A stretch of DNA of 5,770 nt from the NCBI GenBank assembly GCA_012522705.1, contig JAAYJY010000353.1, positions 1 to 5,770 on the forward strand. Direction: 5' to 3'. The position numbers were made by a program, and so were the translations under genes. The notes under the pieces were generated by a model that did no database searches, was not told where the DNA came from, and saw nothing but the letters and a program-made list of their open reading frames with translations. Each line of letters opens with the position of its first letter. Position 1 is the first letter of the stretch. Below, piece by piece: positions 1-4,991 of this stretch. This DNA is from Syntrophomonadaceae bacterium (GTDB lineage Bacteria > Bacillota > Syntrophomonadia > Syntrophomonadales > Syntrophomonadaceae).

Positions 1-31
1 CCTCTATGTATTTGTCGTATATACCTGCCAT
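1..31 (-). CDS. 5' end of an unidentified minus-strand gene
   Basis: Only ten codons are inside the window, reading MAGIYDKYIE from an ATG at 31-29, so no function can be assigned. The start is well supported: on the minus strand AAAAGGAG (45-38) precedes the ATG by a 6-nt spacer, and a good sigma-A type promoter lies further upstream (86-114), giving a leader of roughly 48 nt. The gene runs leftward off the edge, divergent from the FGase remnant at 86-364. It could still be a short or broken gene, since nothing beyond codon 10 is visible. Confidence 0.55.
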   Translation of the reverse strand, partial: MAGIYDKYIE

Positions 32-85
32 ATTTGACTCCTTTTATGATGATTTTGCCCTATAGATTTGGGATTCACGTGTTAA

Positions 86-114
86 ATTATAAATCTAGGG
101 AGGGAAGATGTCGA
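86..114 (-). promoter_or_regulatory. Probable promoter of the left-edge gene
   Basis: On the minus strand, TCGACA (114-109; one mismatch to TTGACA) is separated by 17 nt from a perfect TATAAT (91-86). Transcription would start near 79, upstream of the ribosome binding site at 45-38. The element lies over the first codons of the FGase remnant, so that sequence may have been recruited as a promoter after the gene broke. Seen by eye, not tested. Confidence 0.45.
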
Positions 115-364
115 ATTACTGTTAGATCCAAAGACCCGGGACTGGATGGCGAAGCATTTCTCGGTTGCCATGAACCGACCGTTTGCCGGGACGTTTGTTC
201 CGTCTAGGTATTACCGGCGGGACCAGCGGGGCAGCTCGATCAGGATAGAAGTGAACCGCGGTCTGTATATGAATGAAGCGAACGGCAACAAGAATGATGG
301 TTTCGACCGGGTAAAAGAGATGATGCAGGAGGTTGTCCGGAGATTTCAAACTGGGTCGGCATGA
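86..364 (+). pseudogene. C-terminal remnant of an N-formylglutamate amidohydrolase-like gene
   Basis: The frame is open from just after a TAA at 83-85 to a TGA at 362-364, about 92 codons. Its C-terminal two thirds resemble the end of the N-formylglutamate amidohydrolase (FGase) family: a block NRPFAGTFVPSRYY followed by IRIEVNRGLYMNE, matching the family pattern of a small-residue loop and then an E-(V/I)-N-R-x-L-Y-M segment. FGases are zinc hydrolases that remove formate from N-formyl-glutamate in histidine breakdown; many relatives have unknown substrates. Full proteins are around 250 residues, so the N-terminal half is missing. No ribosome binding site fits the internal ATG at 146. An AGGGAGGG site with an ATG at 108 exists, but in another frame that stops after five codons. 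A piece resembling the family's N-terminus lies at 2109-2242. The family call is from memory of motifs and is moderate. Confidence 0.5.
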
Positions 365-457
365 AGGGAGATGGCATGCTCAAGATTTCTAAGGAATCTA
401 TACTGGATATCAGGTGGATTGTTACATTATTTTAGCCAGTGCTTCAACTACTTCTTA

Positions 458-784
458 TTATTTTGTCACATCAATGATTAGTTTTTTAAGGGTCGGCAAA
501 TCTTTTTCAATGACTTCCCAAACTATATCCAAATCCACGCCCATGTAGTCATGAATCAAAACATCCCGAAAACCCGTAATTTGTTTCCAGGGAATCGCAG
601 GATACTCCCTTCTAAACTCCAGCGAAAGCCTTTTCGCAGCCTCGTCAATTATTTCTAAATTCCTTATCACGCCATCCTGTATTAGATCGGTTTGGACAAA
701 GGCTATTTTCCCGACATTAGTGTAAGCATCAATCTTGTTTATACAGTCGCGGATGTGTTCTAAATATAGCTTGTCATCTTTCAT
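458..784 (-). CDS. hepT: HepT-like toxin (HEPN/DUF86 family)
   Basis: This 108-residue protein matches the HepT (DUF86) toxin family in length and motifs. It has the segment RNLEIIDEAAKRL (41-53), typical of the family's second helix, and the HEPN RX4HXY motif as R73, H78 and Y80 in RDVLIHDY. HEPN toxins are mostly RNases. In studied HepT/MNT pairs the nucleotidyltransferase partner silences the toxin by adding AMP to the tyrosine of this motif, here expected to be Y80. The ATG at 784 overlaps the TGA of the MNT gene (ATGA), so the two are translationally coupled, antitoxin first. A weak AAAGAGG lies about 10 nt upstream of the start. All motif residues are present, so the gene looks intact. 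It ends near 458 with no visible terminator. Confidence 0.88.
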   Translation of the reverse strand: MKDDKLYLEHIRDCINKIDAYTNVGKIAFVQTDLIQDGVIRNLEIIDEAAKRLSLEFRREYPAIPWKQITGFRDVLIHDYMGVDLDIVWEVIEKDLPTLKKLIIDVTK

Positions 785-1086
785 AGTGGTATGGCCTCTT
801 TTAGAGCAGTGTCACGTATACCGGGGTGCAATGCTTTTTCGGTTACAACGTCGACTTTTCGGTTTAACAGTTCTTCAAGAGATTGCTTGACACTTATCAA
901 ATCAATCAAGCTGCTTCCCGGAACAAAATCCATGAGAAAATCGATGTCGCTCTGTTCGTTTTCGTCTCCTCTGGTTACTGAGCCAAAAACTCTAACATTA
1001 TATGCTCCATGACTTTCTGAAATATTTATGATTTGCTCCCGTTTTTGCTGAATTTCTTGAAGCAACTCACGTGTTTTAGTTGACAT
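781..1086 (-). CDS. mntA: MNT-type minimal nucleotidyltransferase antitoxin
   Basis: The 101-residue protein carries the polymerase-beta-fold nucleotidyltransferase signature GSX10DXD: G35-S36 in VFGSVTRGD, then D47 and D49 in SDIDFLMDF, with a third acidic residue D79 in KVDVVTE. This is the minimal nucleotidyltransferase (MNT/MntA) paired with HepT. Known members AMPylate the toxin's HEPN tyrosine and so neutralise it. I chose the ATG at 1086 rather than the upstream GTG at 1095 because GAGGTGG (1098-1092) sits 5 nt before the ATG and would overlap the GTG. The gene comes first in a two-gene operon and shares ATGA with hepT. It could in principle be an orphan NTase, but the adjacent DUF86 gene makes the toxin-antitoxin reading strong. 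Confidence 0.88.
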   Translation of the reverse strand: MSTKTRELLQEIQQKREQIINISESHGAYNVRVFGSVTRGDENEQSDIDFLMDFVPGSSLIDLISVKQSLEELLNRKVDVVTEKALHPGIRDTALKEAIPL

Positions 1087-1104
1087 GATGACCACCTCAA
1101 GAGC

Positions 1105-1113
1105 ATTGTAGCA
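1105..1113 (-). promoter_or_regulatory. Possible extended -10 promoter of the MNT/HepT operon
   Basis: On the minus strand TACAAT (1110-1105) is preceded by TGC, giving an extended -10 (TGnTACAAT). No good -35 lies 17 nt upstream. The implied start near 1098 would give a very short leader beginning at the ribosome binding site, so this is tentative. Confidence 0.28.
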
Positions 1114-1124
1114 TTTTTGCGCTA

Positions 1125-1313
1125 TTGCCTCTACCTCTGCTGGGGTTCATAATTTTTATGTTTATCTGGCTAGTTTGTAAAGAGTATATTATCTGTTCTT
1201 CCGAGACAATGCATTTGCTAAATAATGGAACACAGGTTATCGTTAAAGGTGGCAAACCACATTCTCACGAGTCATTCAAAATAGTACAGGGTTCCTTTGA
1301 AATCACAAAATAG
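1125..1313 (+). CDS. Doubtful small membrane-protein ORF
   Basis: This 62-codon frame begins with TTG and has no ribosome binding site. Its first 20 residues are strongly hydrophobic (LLGFIIFMFIWLV), like one membrane segment, followed by a polar tail. I recognise no family. It fills the gap between the divergently arranged MNT/HepT operon and the DUF5131 gene, and ends 13 nt before the DUF5131 start. It may be chance, a remnant, or a short real gene; an internal ATG at 1158 has no ribosome binding site either. Listed so that the interval is described, not as a firm gene. Confidence 0.18.
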   Translation: MPLPLLGFIIFMFIWLVCKEYIICSSETMHLLNNGTQVIVKGGKPHSHESFKIVQGSFEITK

Positions 1314-1326
1314 CGGGGTAATTGCG

Positions 1327-2049
1327 ATGACAACGAAATCGAAAATTGAATGGACGGAATCAACCTGGAATCCAGTGACCGGTTGCACCAAGATAAGTGC
1401 CGGATGCCAGCATTGTTATGCGGAGCGGTTGGCCTACCGGCTCAAAGCCATGGGACAGCCGAATTACGCCAATGGTTTCAAGGTTACAACGCACCCGCAA
1501 ATGCTGGAATAGCCATTGACATGGAAGAGACCGCAGATGATTTTCGTGAATTCGATGAGCGACATGTTCCATGAAGATATACCGCTGGAGTTCATTACCA
1601 AGGTTTTTGATGTGATGCAAAAGGCACATTGGCATACTTTTCAAATATTGACCAAGCGGGCGGAACGGTTGGAGGAATTATCGCCGTTGTTGAGATGGAG
1701 CGATAACATCTGGATGGGGGTTACTGTTGAGAGTTCCAGCTATGTCAGCCGGATCGATCATCTGCGTCGCACAAATGCCAAAACGCGTTTCATATCCTTT
1801 GAGCCTCTAATATCGTCAATCAATAATTCGGATCTTGACGATATAGATTGGGTCATTGTGGGAGGAGAATCCGGCCCCGGCGCTCGTCCGTTGCAGGAGA
1901 AATGGGTGCTGGAGATTCGCGAGAATTGCTTAATGAACAATGTCCCGTTTTTCTTTAAGCAATGGGGCGGCACCAATAAGAAGAAAAATGGGCGGTTACT
2001 GGAAGGCCGAACCTGGGATGGCAGGCCGGCGGCAGGATCGTCTACATAA
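1327..2049 (+). pseudogene. DUF5131 (phage Gp37/Gp68-like) gene with an in-frame TAG
   Basis: The frame from ATG 1327 to the stop at 2047-2049 encodes a DUF5131/Gp37-Gp68 family protein of about 240 residues, interrupted only by TAG at 1510-1512 (codon 62). Conserved blocks appear on both sides in one frame: IEWTESTWNPVTGC near the N-terminus, a three-cysteine cluster C20-X6-C27-X2-C30 followed by YAERLA, then after the stop WKRPQMIFVNSMSDMFHEDIP, the GGESGPGARP block and FFFKQWGG. Spacing across the TAG fits the family, where a sense codon stands, so one base change (for example from GAG, CAG or TTG) explains it. The cysteine cluster resembles radical-SAM-type metal sites, but the family's reaction is not established to my knowledge; members occur in phages and islands, some beside 'three-Cys-motif partner' (TcmP) genes. 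No TcmP-like gene is visible here. A weak GGGG (1315-1318) precedes the start. The last residues after RTWDGRP look atypical. The product would be a 61-residue stub unless read through. Confidence 0.8.
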
Positions 2050-2108
2050 TAAGATAAGCCTTGGCATATTGGGCGTTTAGGCAGAAATGGATTAAAGGAT
2101 AATTTATT

Positions 2109-2242
2109 ATGCAGCAATTACAGTCTGAACCACATAATTCTCCATGCGCCCCATGCTAGTATGTACATACCCGATGAAATCAAAGCACAATTCCTCCTGG
2201 GCGAGCGCGACTTGGAGGCTGCATGTGTTTTTAAGTTATTGC
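2109..2242 (+). pseudogene. Frameshifted N-terminal remnant of an FGase-like gene
   Basis: A ribosome binding site-like AAAGGAT (2094-2100) precedes ATG 2109, which reads MQQLQSEPH before stopping at TAG 2157-2159. The +1-shifted frame has no start of its own, but from 2131 reads HIILHAPHASMYIPDE and continues into IKAQFLLGERDLEAA. The 'PHAS...IP' block followed by 'QFLL...LEAE' resembles the N-terminus of N-formylglutamate amidohydrolases. The simplest reading is a gene that started at 2109, suffered a one- or two-base indel around 2126-2135, and was cut off before 2243, where the duplicated sbcD leader begins. The family's C-terminal part occurs about 1.8 kb upstream at 86-364, on the same strand but in the wrong order. 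Seen: the frames and motifs. Inferred: the frameshift and the common origin. Confidence 0.5.
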
Positions 2243-2459
2243 TAACCCAACTGAAAGGGGCTTGGAGATGTCTATTAAAATATTTCATACCGCCGACCTG
2301 CATATTGGCATTAAATACAACAGCTATCCGGAACCGATTAGTAGCGCATTGCAGCAATCTCGCCTGGATGTTCTGGAGAAGATGGTGAACTTGGCTAATG
2401 AGCAAGAGTGCAATCTATTTGTGGCAGCGGGTGATTTGTTCCATAACATCAAGGGCATC
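2243..2459 (+). repeat. Direct repeat, copy 1 (sbcD leader and first 64 codons)
   Basis: This stretch aligns without gaps to 4775-4991 at a constant offset of 2532 bases. My manual count is 21 mismatches in 217 positions, about 90% identity. It begins 25 bases before the sbcD-like ATG and includes the AAAGGGG ribosome binding site. Identity ends sharply at both sides: the left flank is an FGase-like remnant in copy 1, the right flank diverges right after the codon for I64. Confidence 0.93.
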
Positions 2460-2498
2460 TTTGCAAGGCGTCGTTGCCGAATGGTCCAAGGAATATAA
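2268..2498 (+). pseudogene. sbcD: Truncated first copy of the sbcD/Mre11-like nuclease gene
   Basis: ATG 2268, with AAAGGGG 7 nt upstream, begins a reading almost the same as the nuclease at 4800: IFHTADLHIG with the metal-binding D10 and H12, and AAGDLFHNIKGI with the GD of motif II. Homology stops after codon 64, and 12 unrelated residues lead to a stop at 2496-2498. Motifs III (GNHD) and the later histidines are missing, so the peptide cannot be an active phosphoesterase. Eight of the first 64 residues differ from the downstream copy, and both keep the key residues, which suggests that copy 1 was once a functional divergent paralogue rather than a very recent duplicate. It sits directly after the FGase-like scrap. 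Confidence 0.85.
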
Positions 2499-2622
2499 GG
2501 ATCCTAATGAACTATTGGATAGAATAATCGTCATAAAAATGGCCCAGAAGAGCGATGCTGAGCTGTTGGCAAAGACTGGCCCGTTGCTTTATTATTCTGG
2601 CTGTTTTAGAACTCTGACATAA
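2460..2622 (+). other. Unidentified coding scrap joined to the truncated sbcD copy
   Basis: In the frame +1 to the sbcD copy, 2461-2622 reads about 53 residues to a TAA at 2620-2622, with normal-looking composition: VVAEWSKEYKDPNELLD and later KMAQKSDAELLAKTG. I do not recognise it. It has no start or ribosome binding site of its own. It may be the 3' end of the truncated sbcD gene, brought close by an internal deletion with a frame change, or part of an unrelated gene. Its last 31 bases overlap the 3' end of the convergent ParE-like gene. Confidence 0.35.
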
Positions 2623-2909
2623 TCCATGCTCCCATGAAGAATTCGGTAGACGTATACCACATCATCGATAAAACGGTAAAAAGCAATATAAGGATTAGTA
2701 ATGACTATGCGAAAATTATAGTGTTTTAGTACCCTTGCCGTTAACTTGACACCAGAGTTAGGAAAGTCTTCAAGGCGGTGAAGAGAGGCCATTATTTTTG
2801 TAAGCATATCCTCAGCAGCAGAAGGATTATCCAACAAAATATACTCAAATAGTTCATCGAGGTCCTCAGAAGCTGCCGGCAAAAGGACTACATCATACTT
2901 TTTCTCCAT
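2592..2909 (-). CDS. RelE/ParE-family toxin
   Basis: This 105-residue protein fits the RelE/ParE toxin superfamily. It has an N-terminal beta strand and helix (YDVVLLPAASEDLDELFEYI, residues 5-24), a central LEDFPNSGVKL segment as in ParE and RelE proteins, and the C-terminal strands YIAFYRFIDDVVYVYRILHG. Members either cut mRNA on the ribosome (RelE type) or poison DNA gyrase (ParE type); the sequence alone does not decide which, though the LEDFPNSG segment leans towards ParE. The ATG at 2909 lies inside the antitoxin gene (17-bp overlap) and is preceded by AAGGAG with an 8-nt spacer, so it is the second gene of a coupled operon. The length is normal and the gene looks intact. It converges on the sbcD-copy scrap. 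Confidence 0.85.
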   Translation of the reverse strand: MEKKYDVVLLPAASEDLDELFEYILLDNPSAAEDMLTKIMASLHRLEDFPNSGVKLTARVLKHYNFRIVITNPYIAFYRFIDDVVYVYRILHGSMDYVRVLKQPE

Positions 2910-3165
2910 GGATTTTTCTCCTTATTTTGCTTTCGGCCTCATCCAGGGTTATAGTTGGGGCGCCGGAGAGACGCTGTTCCTCTGCCAGTAATAATTTTTC
3001 TTTTAAATCCAATAGAGCCTCTCGGCGGCTGAAAGCTTCAATACTCATAATGACCGTATCACCTTCGCCGTTTTTTGTAATATAAATTGGTTCAGCCTTT
3101 TCACTGGCAAGTTTTGAAATAGCATTATAGTCATTACGGAGTGTGGTGGATGATTTAATAATCAT
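2893..3165 (-). CDS. Phd/YefM-family antitoxin
   Basis: The 90-residue product matches the Phd/YefM family. The N-terminal STTLRNDYNAISKLA and the block PIYITKNGEGDTVIMSIEAF (residues 26-45) form the DNA-binding dimer domain, followed by a charged helical C-terminal tail that in this family wraps around the toxin. It should neutralise the ParE-like protein encoded next and repress the shared promoter. The start is firm: GGAGGTG lies 5 nt before ATG 3165, and an extended -10 promoter sits about 30 nt upstream. It overlaps the toxin gene by 17 bp, the usual antitoxin-first order. Confidence 0.87.
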   Translation of the reverse strand: MIIKSSTTLRNDYNAISKLASEKAEPIYITKNGEGDTVIMSIEAFSRREALLDLKEKLLLAEEQRLSGAPTITLDEAESKIRRKIHGEKV

Positions 3166-3195
3166 TAGTACACCTCCAAGTTATATTCTTTCATT

Positions 3196-3204
3196 ATTAT
3201 ACCA
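3196..3204 (-). promoter_or_regulatory. Promoter of the Phd/ParE operon
   Basis: On the minus strand TGG-TATAAT (3204-3196) is a perfect -10 with the extended TGn element; the -35 region is weak (CCTTTA with a 17-nt spacer). It lies 30 nt before the antitoxin ATG. The surrounding AT-rich sequence contains two AATT half-sites (3206-3217) and could be where the antitoxin binds, but no clear operator palindrome is visible. Confidence 0.55.
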
Positions 3205-3493
3205 CAATTCTTTAATTATAAAGGGAGGTTGAAAGCGTGATGATGTGGGGAGTATTGCTCAAGGCTTAATAGGGGACGGTCAGATTAGAAAAAAAAGAAA
3301 ACCCGAAAGCGGAAAAAAATAAGCGGTGAACGGCGCCATAGGGCCGCAGGGTTTCTATAAGCCACTGGTTATTATTTCGGAATGTGCAGAACGTAATGGT
3401 TACCCTAAATGCATCGATGGTGAGTTGAGCGAAAAGATTGTGTAATTACAGGCGGCGCTTCATGGTTGCTGCAGACACAGATTATTTAATGAA
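3205..3493. other. Gene-poor interval between the Phd/ParE operon and the fic control region
   Basis: A GGGAGG (3223-3228) followed by GTG/ATG at 3237-3245 on the plus strand opens a frame of only about ten codons (stop 3267-3269), possibly the relic 5' end of a lost gene. Bases 3271-3280 read AGGGGACGGT, which recalls short repeats that I associate with REP-type transposase neighbourhoods in clostridia; this is memory only. From 3281 to 3320 the sequence is A-rich. Between 3323 and 3445 one frame reads GFYKPLVIISECAERNG and ends KIV-stop; it looks protein-like but has no start, and I cannot name it. Nothing else stands out. Confidence 0.35.
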
Positions 3494-3520
3494 AAACGTG
3501 TGCAAATCTTGCACACGTTT
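3494..3520. promoter_or_regulatory. Perfect 12-bp inverted repeat upstream of fic, likely operator
   Basis: AAACGTGTGCAA (3494-3505) and TTGCACACGTTT (3509-3520) are exact reverse complements around a 3-base centre (ATC). The same half-site TGCACACGTT recurs at 3550-3559, and the bare core TGCACA at 3523-3528. The half-site cores within the palindrome are 11 bases apart, about one helical turn, as expected for a dimeric repressor or activator. It could also form an RNA hairpin, but there is no clear T-run, so a terminator is less likely. Confidence 0.6.
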
Positions 3521-3549
3521 AATGCACATAAGCAAAAAAACGCATTTTC

Positions 3550-3559
3550 TGCACACGTT
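3550..3559. promoter_or_regulatory. Third half-site TGCACACGTT next to the fic -35
   Basis: It is identical to ten bases of the right palindrome arm (3510-3519) in the same orientation, 40 bases downstream, close to four helical turns. It ends three bases before the -35 hexamer of the fic promoter, so a protein bound here would touch the polymerase site. Confidence 0.5.
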
Positions 3560-3562
3560 CTG

Positions 3563-3591
3563 TTTACATAGGAAGAAACTGCCCATATAAT
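3563..3591 (+). promoter_or_regulatory. Promoter of fic
   Basis: TTTACA (3563-3568) and a perfect TATAAT (3586-3591) are separated by 17 bases, close to ideal for the housekeeping sigma factor. Transcription would start near 3598, only about 16 bases before the ATG, with the ribosome binding site GGGAGG at 3601-3606. Confidence 0.65.
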
Positions 3592-3613
3592 TACCGTAAA
3601 GGGAGGGGTGGAA

Positions 3614-4702
3614 ATGAATGGATATAAGTTGCCATTGCTGCCGCCCAAGGCAGAACTGGAAACCAAGCCAGTGCTCAGGCAGCTGGCCAAATCCCACCGC
3701 GCCCTGGCTGAGCTAAAAGGATATGCTGCTACCATACCCAACAAGCATATGCTGATCAATGCCGTGACCATCAACGAAGCCAAAGATAGTTCAGCGATAG
3801 AAAACATAATTACCACCCATGATGAGCTGTACAAAGCAATCAGTCAGGCAAGCTATAGAAATCCGGCCGCCAAGGAAGTGGCCAGGTATAGAACCGCTCT
3901 CTGGCAGGGATATGAGATGGTCCAGGGCCGCCAGCTGCTCACTGCGAACATGATCATCGATATTCAGGCCATCATAGAGATCAATCGTGCTGGGATTAGA
4001 AAATTGCCCGGGACGGTTATACAGAATGAAACGACCGGGGAGGTCGTCTACACTCCCCCCATCGGTGAACAGCGGATATTGAAGCTGATGAGCAACCTGG
4101 AAAAATACATTAACGATGATCGCGATGGGGCTGATCCGCTCATCAAGATGGCGGTGGTCCACTATCAGTTTGAGAGCATCCACCCTTTCTATGACGGCAA
4201 TGGCCGCACCGGACGTATAGTCAATGTATTGTACCTGGTGCTGAAGGAATTGCTGGATAGCCCAATTTTGTATCTGAGCCGCTACATTATCAGGAAAAAG
4301 ACGGAATACTATAACCTGCTACAGGAAGTGCGTACCCAGGGTAAATGGGAGGAGTGGATCCTGTTCATACTCAAAGGAGTGGAGGAGACCGCTGAACAAA
4401 CCTTGGCCATGGCCAAGAGCATAAATGCCGAAATGGAAGCCATGGCCGCTGAGATCCGCGATAAGTTGCCGAAAATGTACACGCGCGACTTCATGGAACT
4501 GCTCTTCTTCGAGTTTTATACCAAGATTGCCTATATTGAGAAGGGCCTGGGGGTGGCCCGCCGCACTGCCGTTACTTATCTGGAGGCCCTGGAGAAGGAA
4601 GGCTTTTTGGTATCGGAGAAGCTCGGCAAAGAGCGGATTTATCAGAACAAGCGCTTGTTCGATCTGGTGAAGGCCCAAGAGATACTGAAGGCGGAAGGAT
4701 GA
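3614..4702 (+). CDS. fic: Class II Fic-domain protein adenylyltransferase with C-terminal winged helix
   Basis: A 362-residue Fic protein with the layout of SoFic-type proteins. Residues 1-90 form the Fic N-terminal region and hold the inhibitory motif (S/T)XXXE(G/N) as S59-SAI-E63-N64. The core has the flap hairpin (VIQNETTGEVVYTPP) and the catalytic motif HPFYDGNGRTGR at 190-201, with every key residue: H190 as base, D194 for the metal, N196, G197, R198 and R201 for the nucleotide. Residues about 289-355 look like a winged helix (GVARRTAVTYLEALEKEGFL). Such enzymes transfer AMP from ATP to hydroxyl groups of target proteins and are kept off by their own glutamate (E63). The target here is unknown. 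ATG 3614 is preferred to GTG 3608 because GGGAGG (3601-3606) leaves 7 nt before the ATG but only one before the GTG. No antitoxin gene accompanies it, as expected when the inhibitor helix is built in. The winged helix may bind the palindrome upstream; that is inference. Confidence 0.92.
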   Translation: MNGYKLPLLPPKAELETKPVLRQLAKSHRALAELKGYAATIPNKHMLINAVTINEAKDSSAIENIITTHDELYKAISQASYRNPAAKEVARYRTALWQGYEMVQGRQLLTANMIIDIQAIIEINRAGIRKLPGTVIQNETTGEVVYTPPIGEQRILKLMSNLEKYINDDRDGADPLIKMAVVHYQFESIHPFYDGNGRTGRIVNVLYLVLKELLDSPILYLSRYIIRKKTEYYNLLQEVRTQGKWEEWILFILKGVEETAEQTLAMAKSINAEMEAMAAEIRDKLPKMYTRDFMELLFFEFYTKIAYIEKGLGVARRTAVTYLEALEKEGFLVSEKLGKERIYQNKRLFDLVKAQEILKAEG

Positions 4703-4774
4703 CAATAGGCGGGGAAGGATTCGCCTGAGCCAACGATTACTTCAGATGGAAATAGGGTGACTTGCGGAAGTGGA

Positions 4775-4991
4775 TAACCCAACTGAAAGGGGCTTGTAGA
4801 TGTCTATAAAAATATTTCACACCGCCGACCTGCATATTGGCATGAAATACAACAGCTACCCGGAACCCATTAAAAGCGGATTGCAGCGGTCTCGCTTGGA
4901 TGTTCTGCAGAAGATGGTGAATATGGCTAATGAACAAGGGTGCAATCTATTTGTGGTGGCGGGTGACTTGTTCCATAACATCAAAGGCATC
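4775..4991 (+). repeat. Direct repeat, copy 2 (sbcD leader and first 64 codons)
   Basis: The partner of 2243-2459, about 90% identical with no gaps. In this copy the repeat continues into an intact reading frame. The 25-base leader is more conserved than the rest, with a single difference (position 4797). To its left, 4703-4774 holds no gene; a 5-bp stem AGGCG/CGCCT after fic lacks a T-run and is not a convincing terminator, so fic and sbcD may be co-transcribed. Confidence 0.93.

Noticed and set aside
122..349. Minus-strand frame opposite the FGase remnant
   Set aside because: No ribosome binding site or recognisable motif; the plus-strand frame carries the family-like motifs.
365..457. Short frame MLKISKESILDIRWIV starting at 376, with AGGGAG just before it
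   Set aside because: Only 19 codons to a TAG; no family recognised. It may be another relic, but cannot be supported as a gene.
1510..1512. TAG as a pyrrolysine codon
   Set aside because: DUF5131 is not a known pyrrolysine family, the site is not catalytic, and no PYLIS-like context or pyl gene is visible; a nonsense mutation is simpler. The question stays open until reads are checked.
2118..2405. Minus-strand frame of 95 codons, with a similar frame at 4737-4937 that seems 'conserved'
   Set aside because: The similarity is explained entirely by the sbcD 5' duplication on the plus strand. There is no ribosome binding site, and the composition is that of an antisense shadow.
3494..3520. Palindrome as part of a CRISPR array or a mobile-element end
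   Set aside because: Half-site spacing is irregular with no spacers of equal length, and no transposase or matching end is present in the window.
3460..4183. Long minus-strand frames across the fic promoter and gene (3460-3834, 3791-4183), and 4319-4705
   Set aside because: They are antisense to a strongly supported Fic gene with all its motifs; no start signals or family features are seen.
4707..4728. Stem AGGCG/CGCCT after fic as a terminator
   Set aside because: Five base pairs, a long loop and no T-run following.
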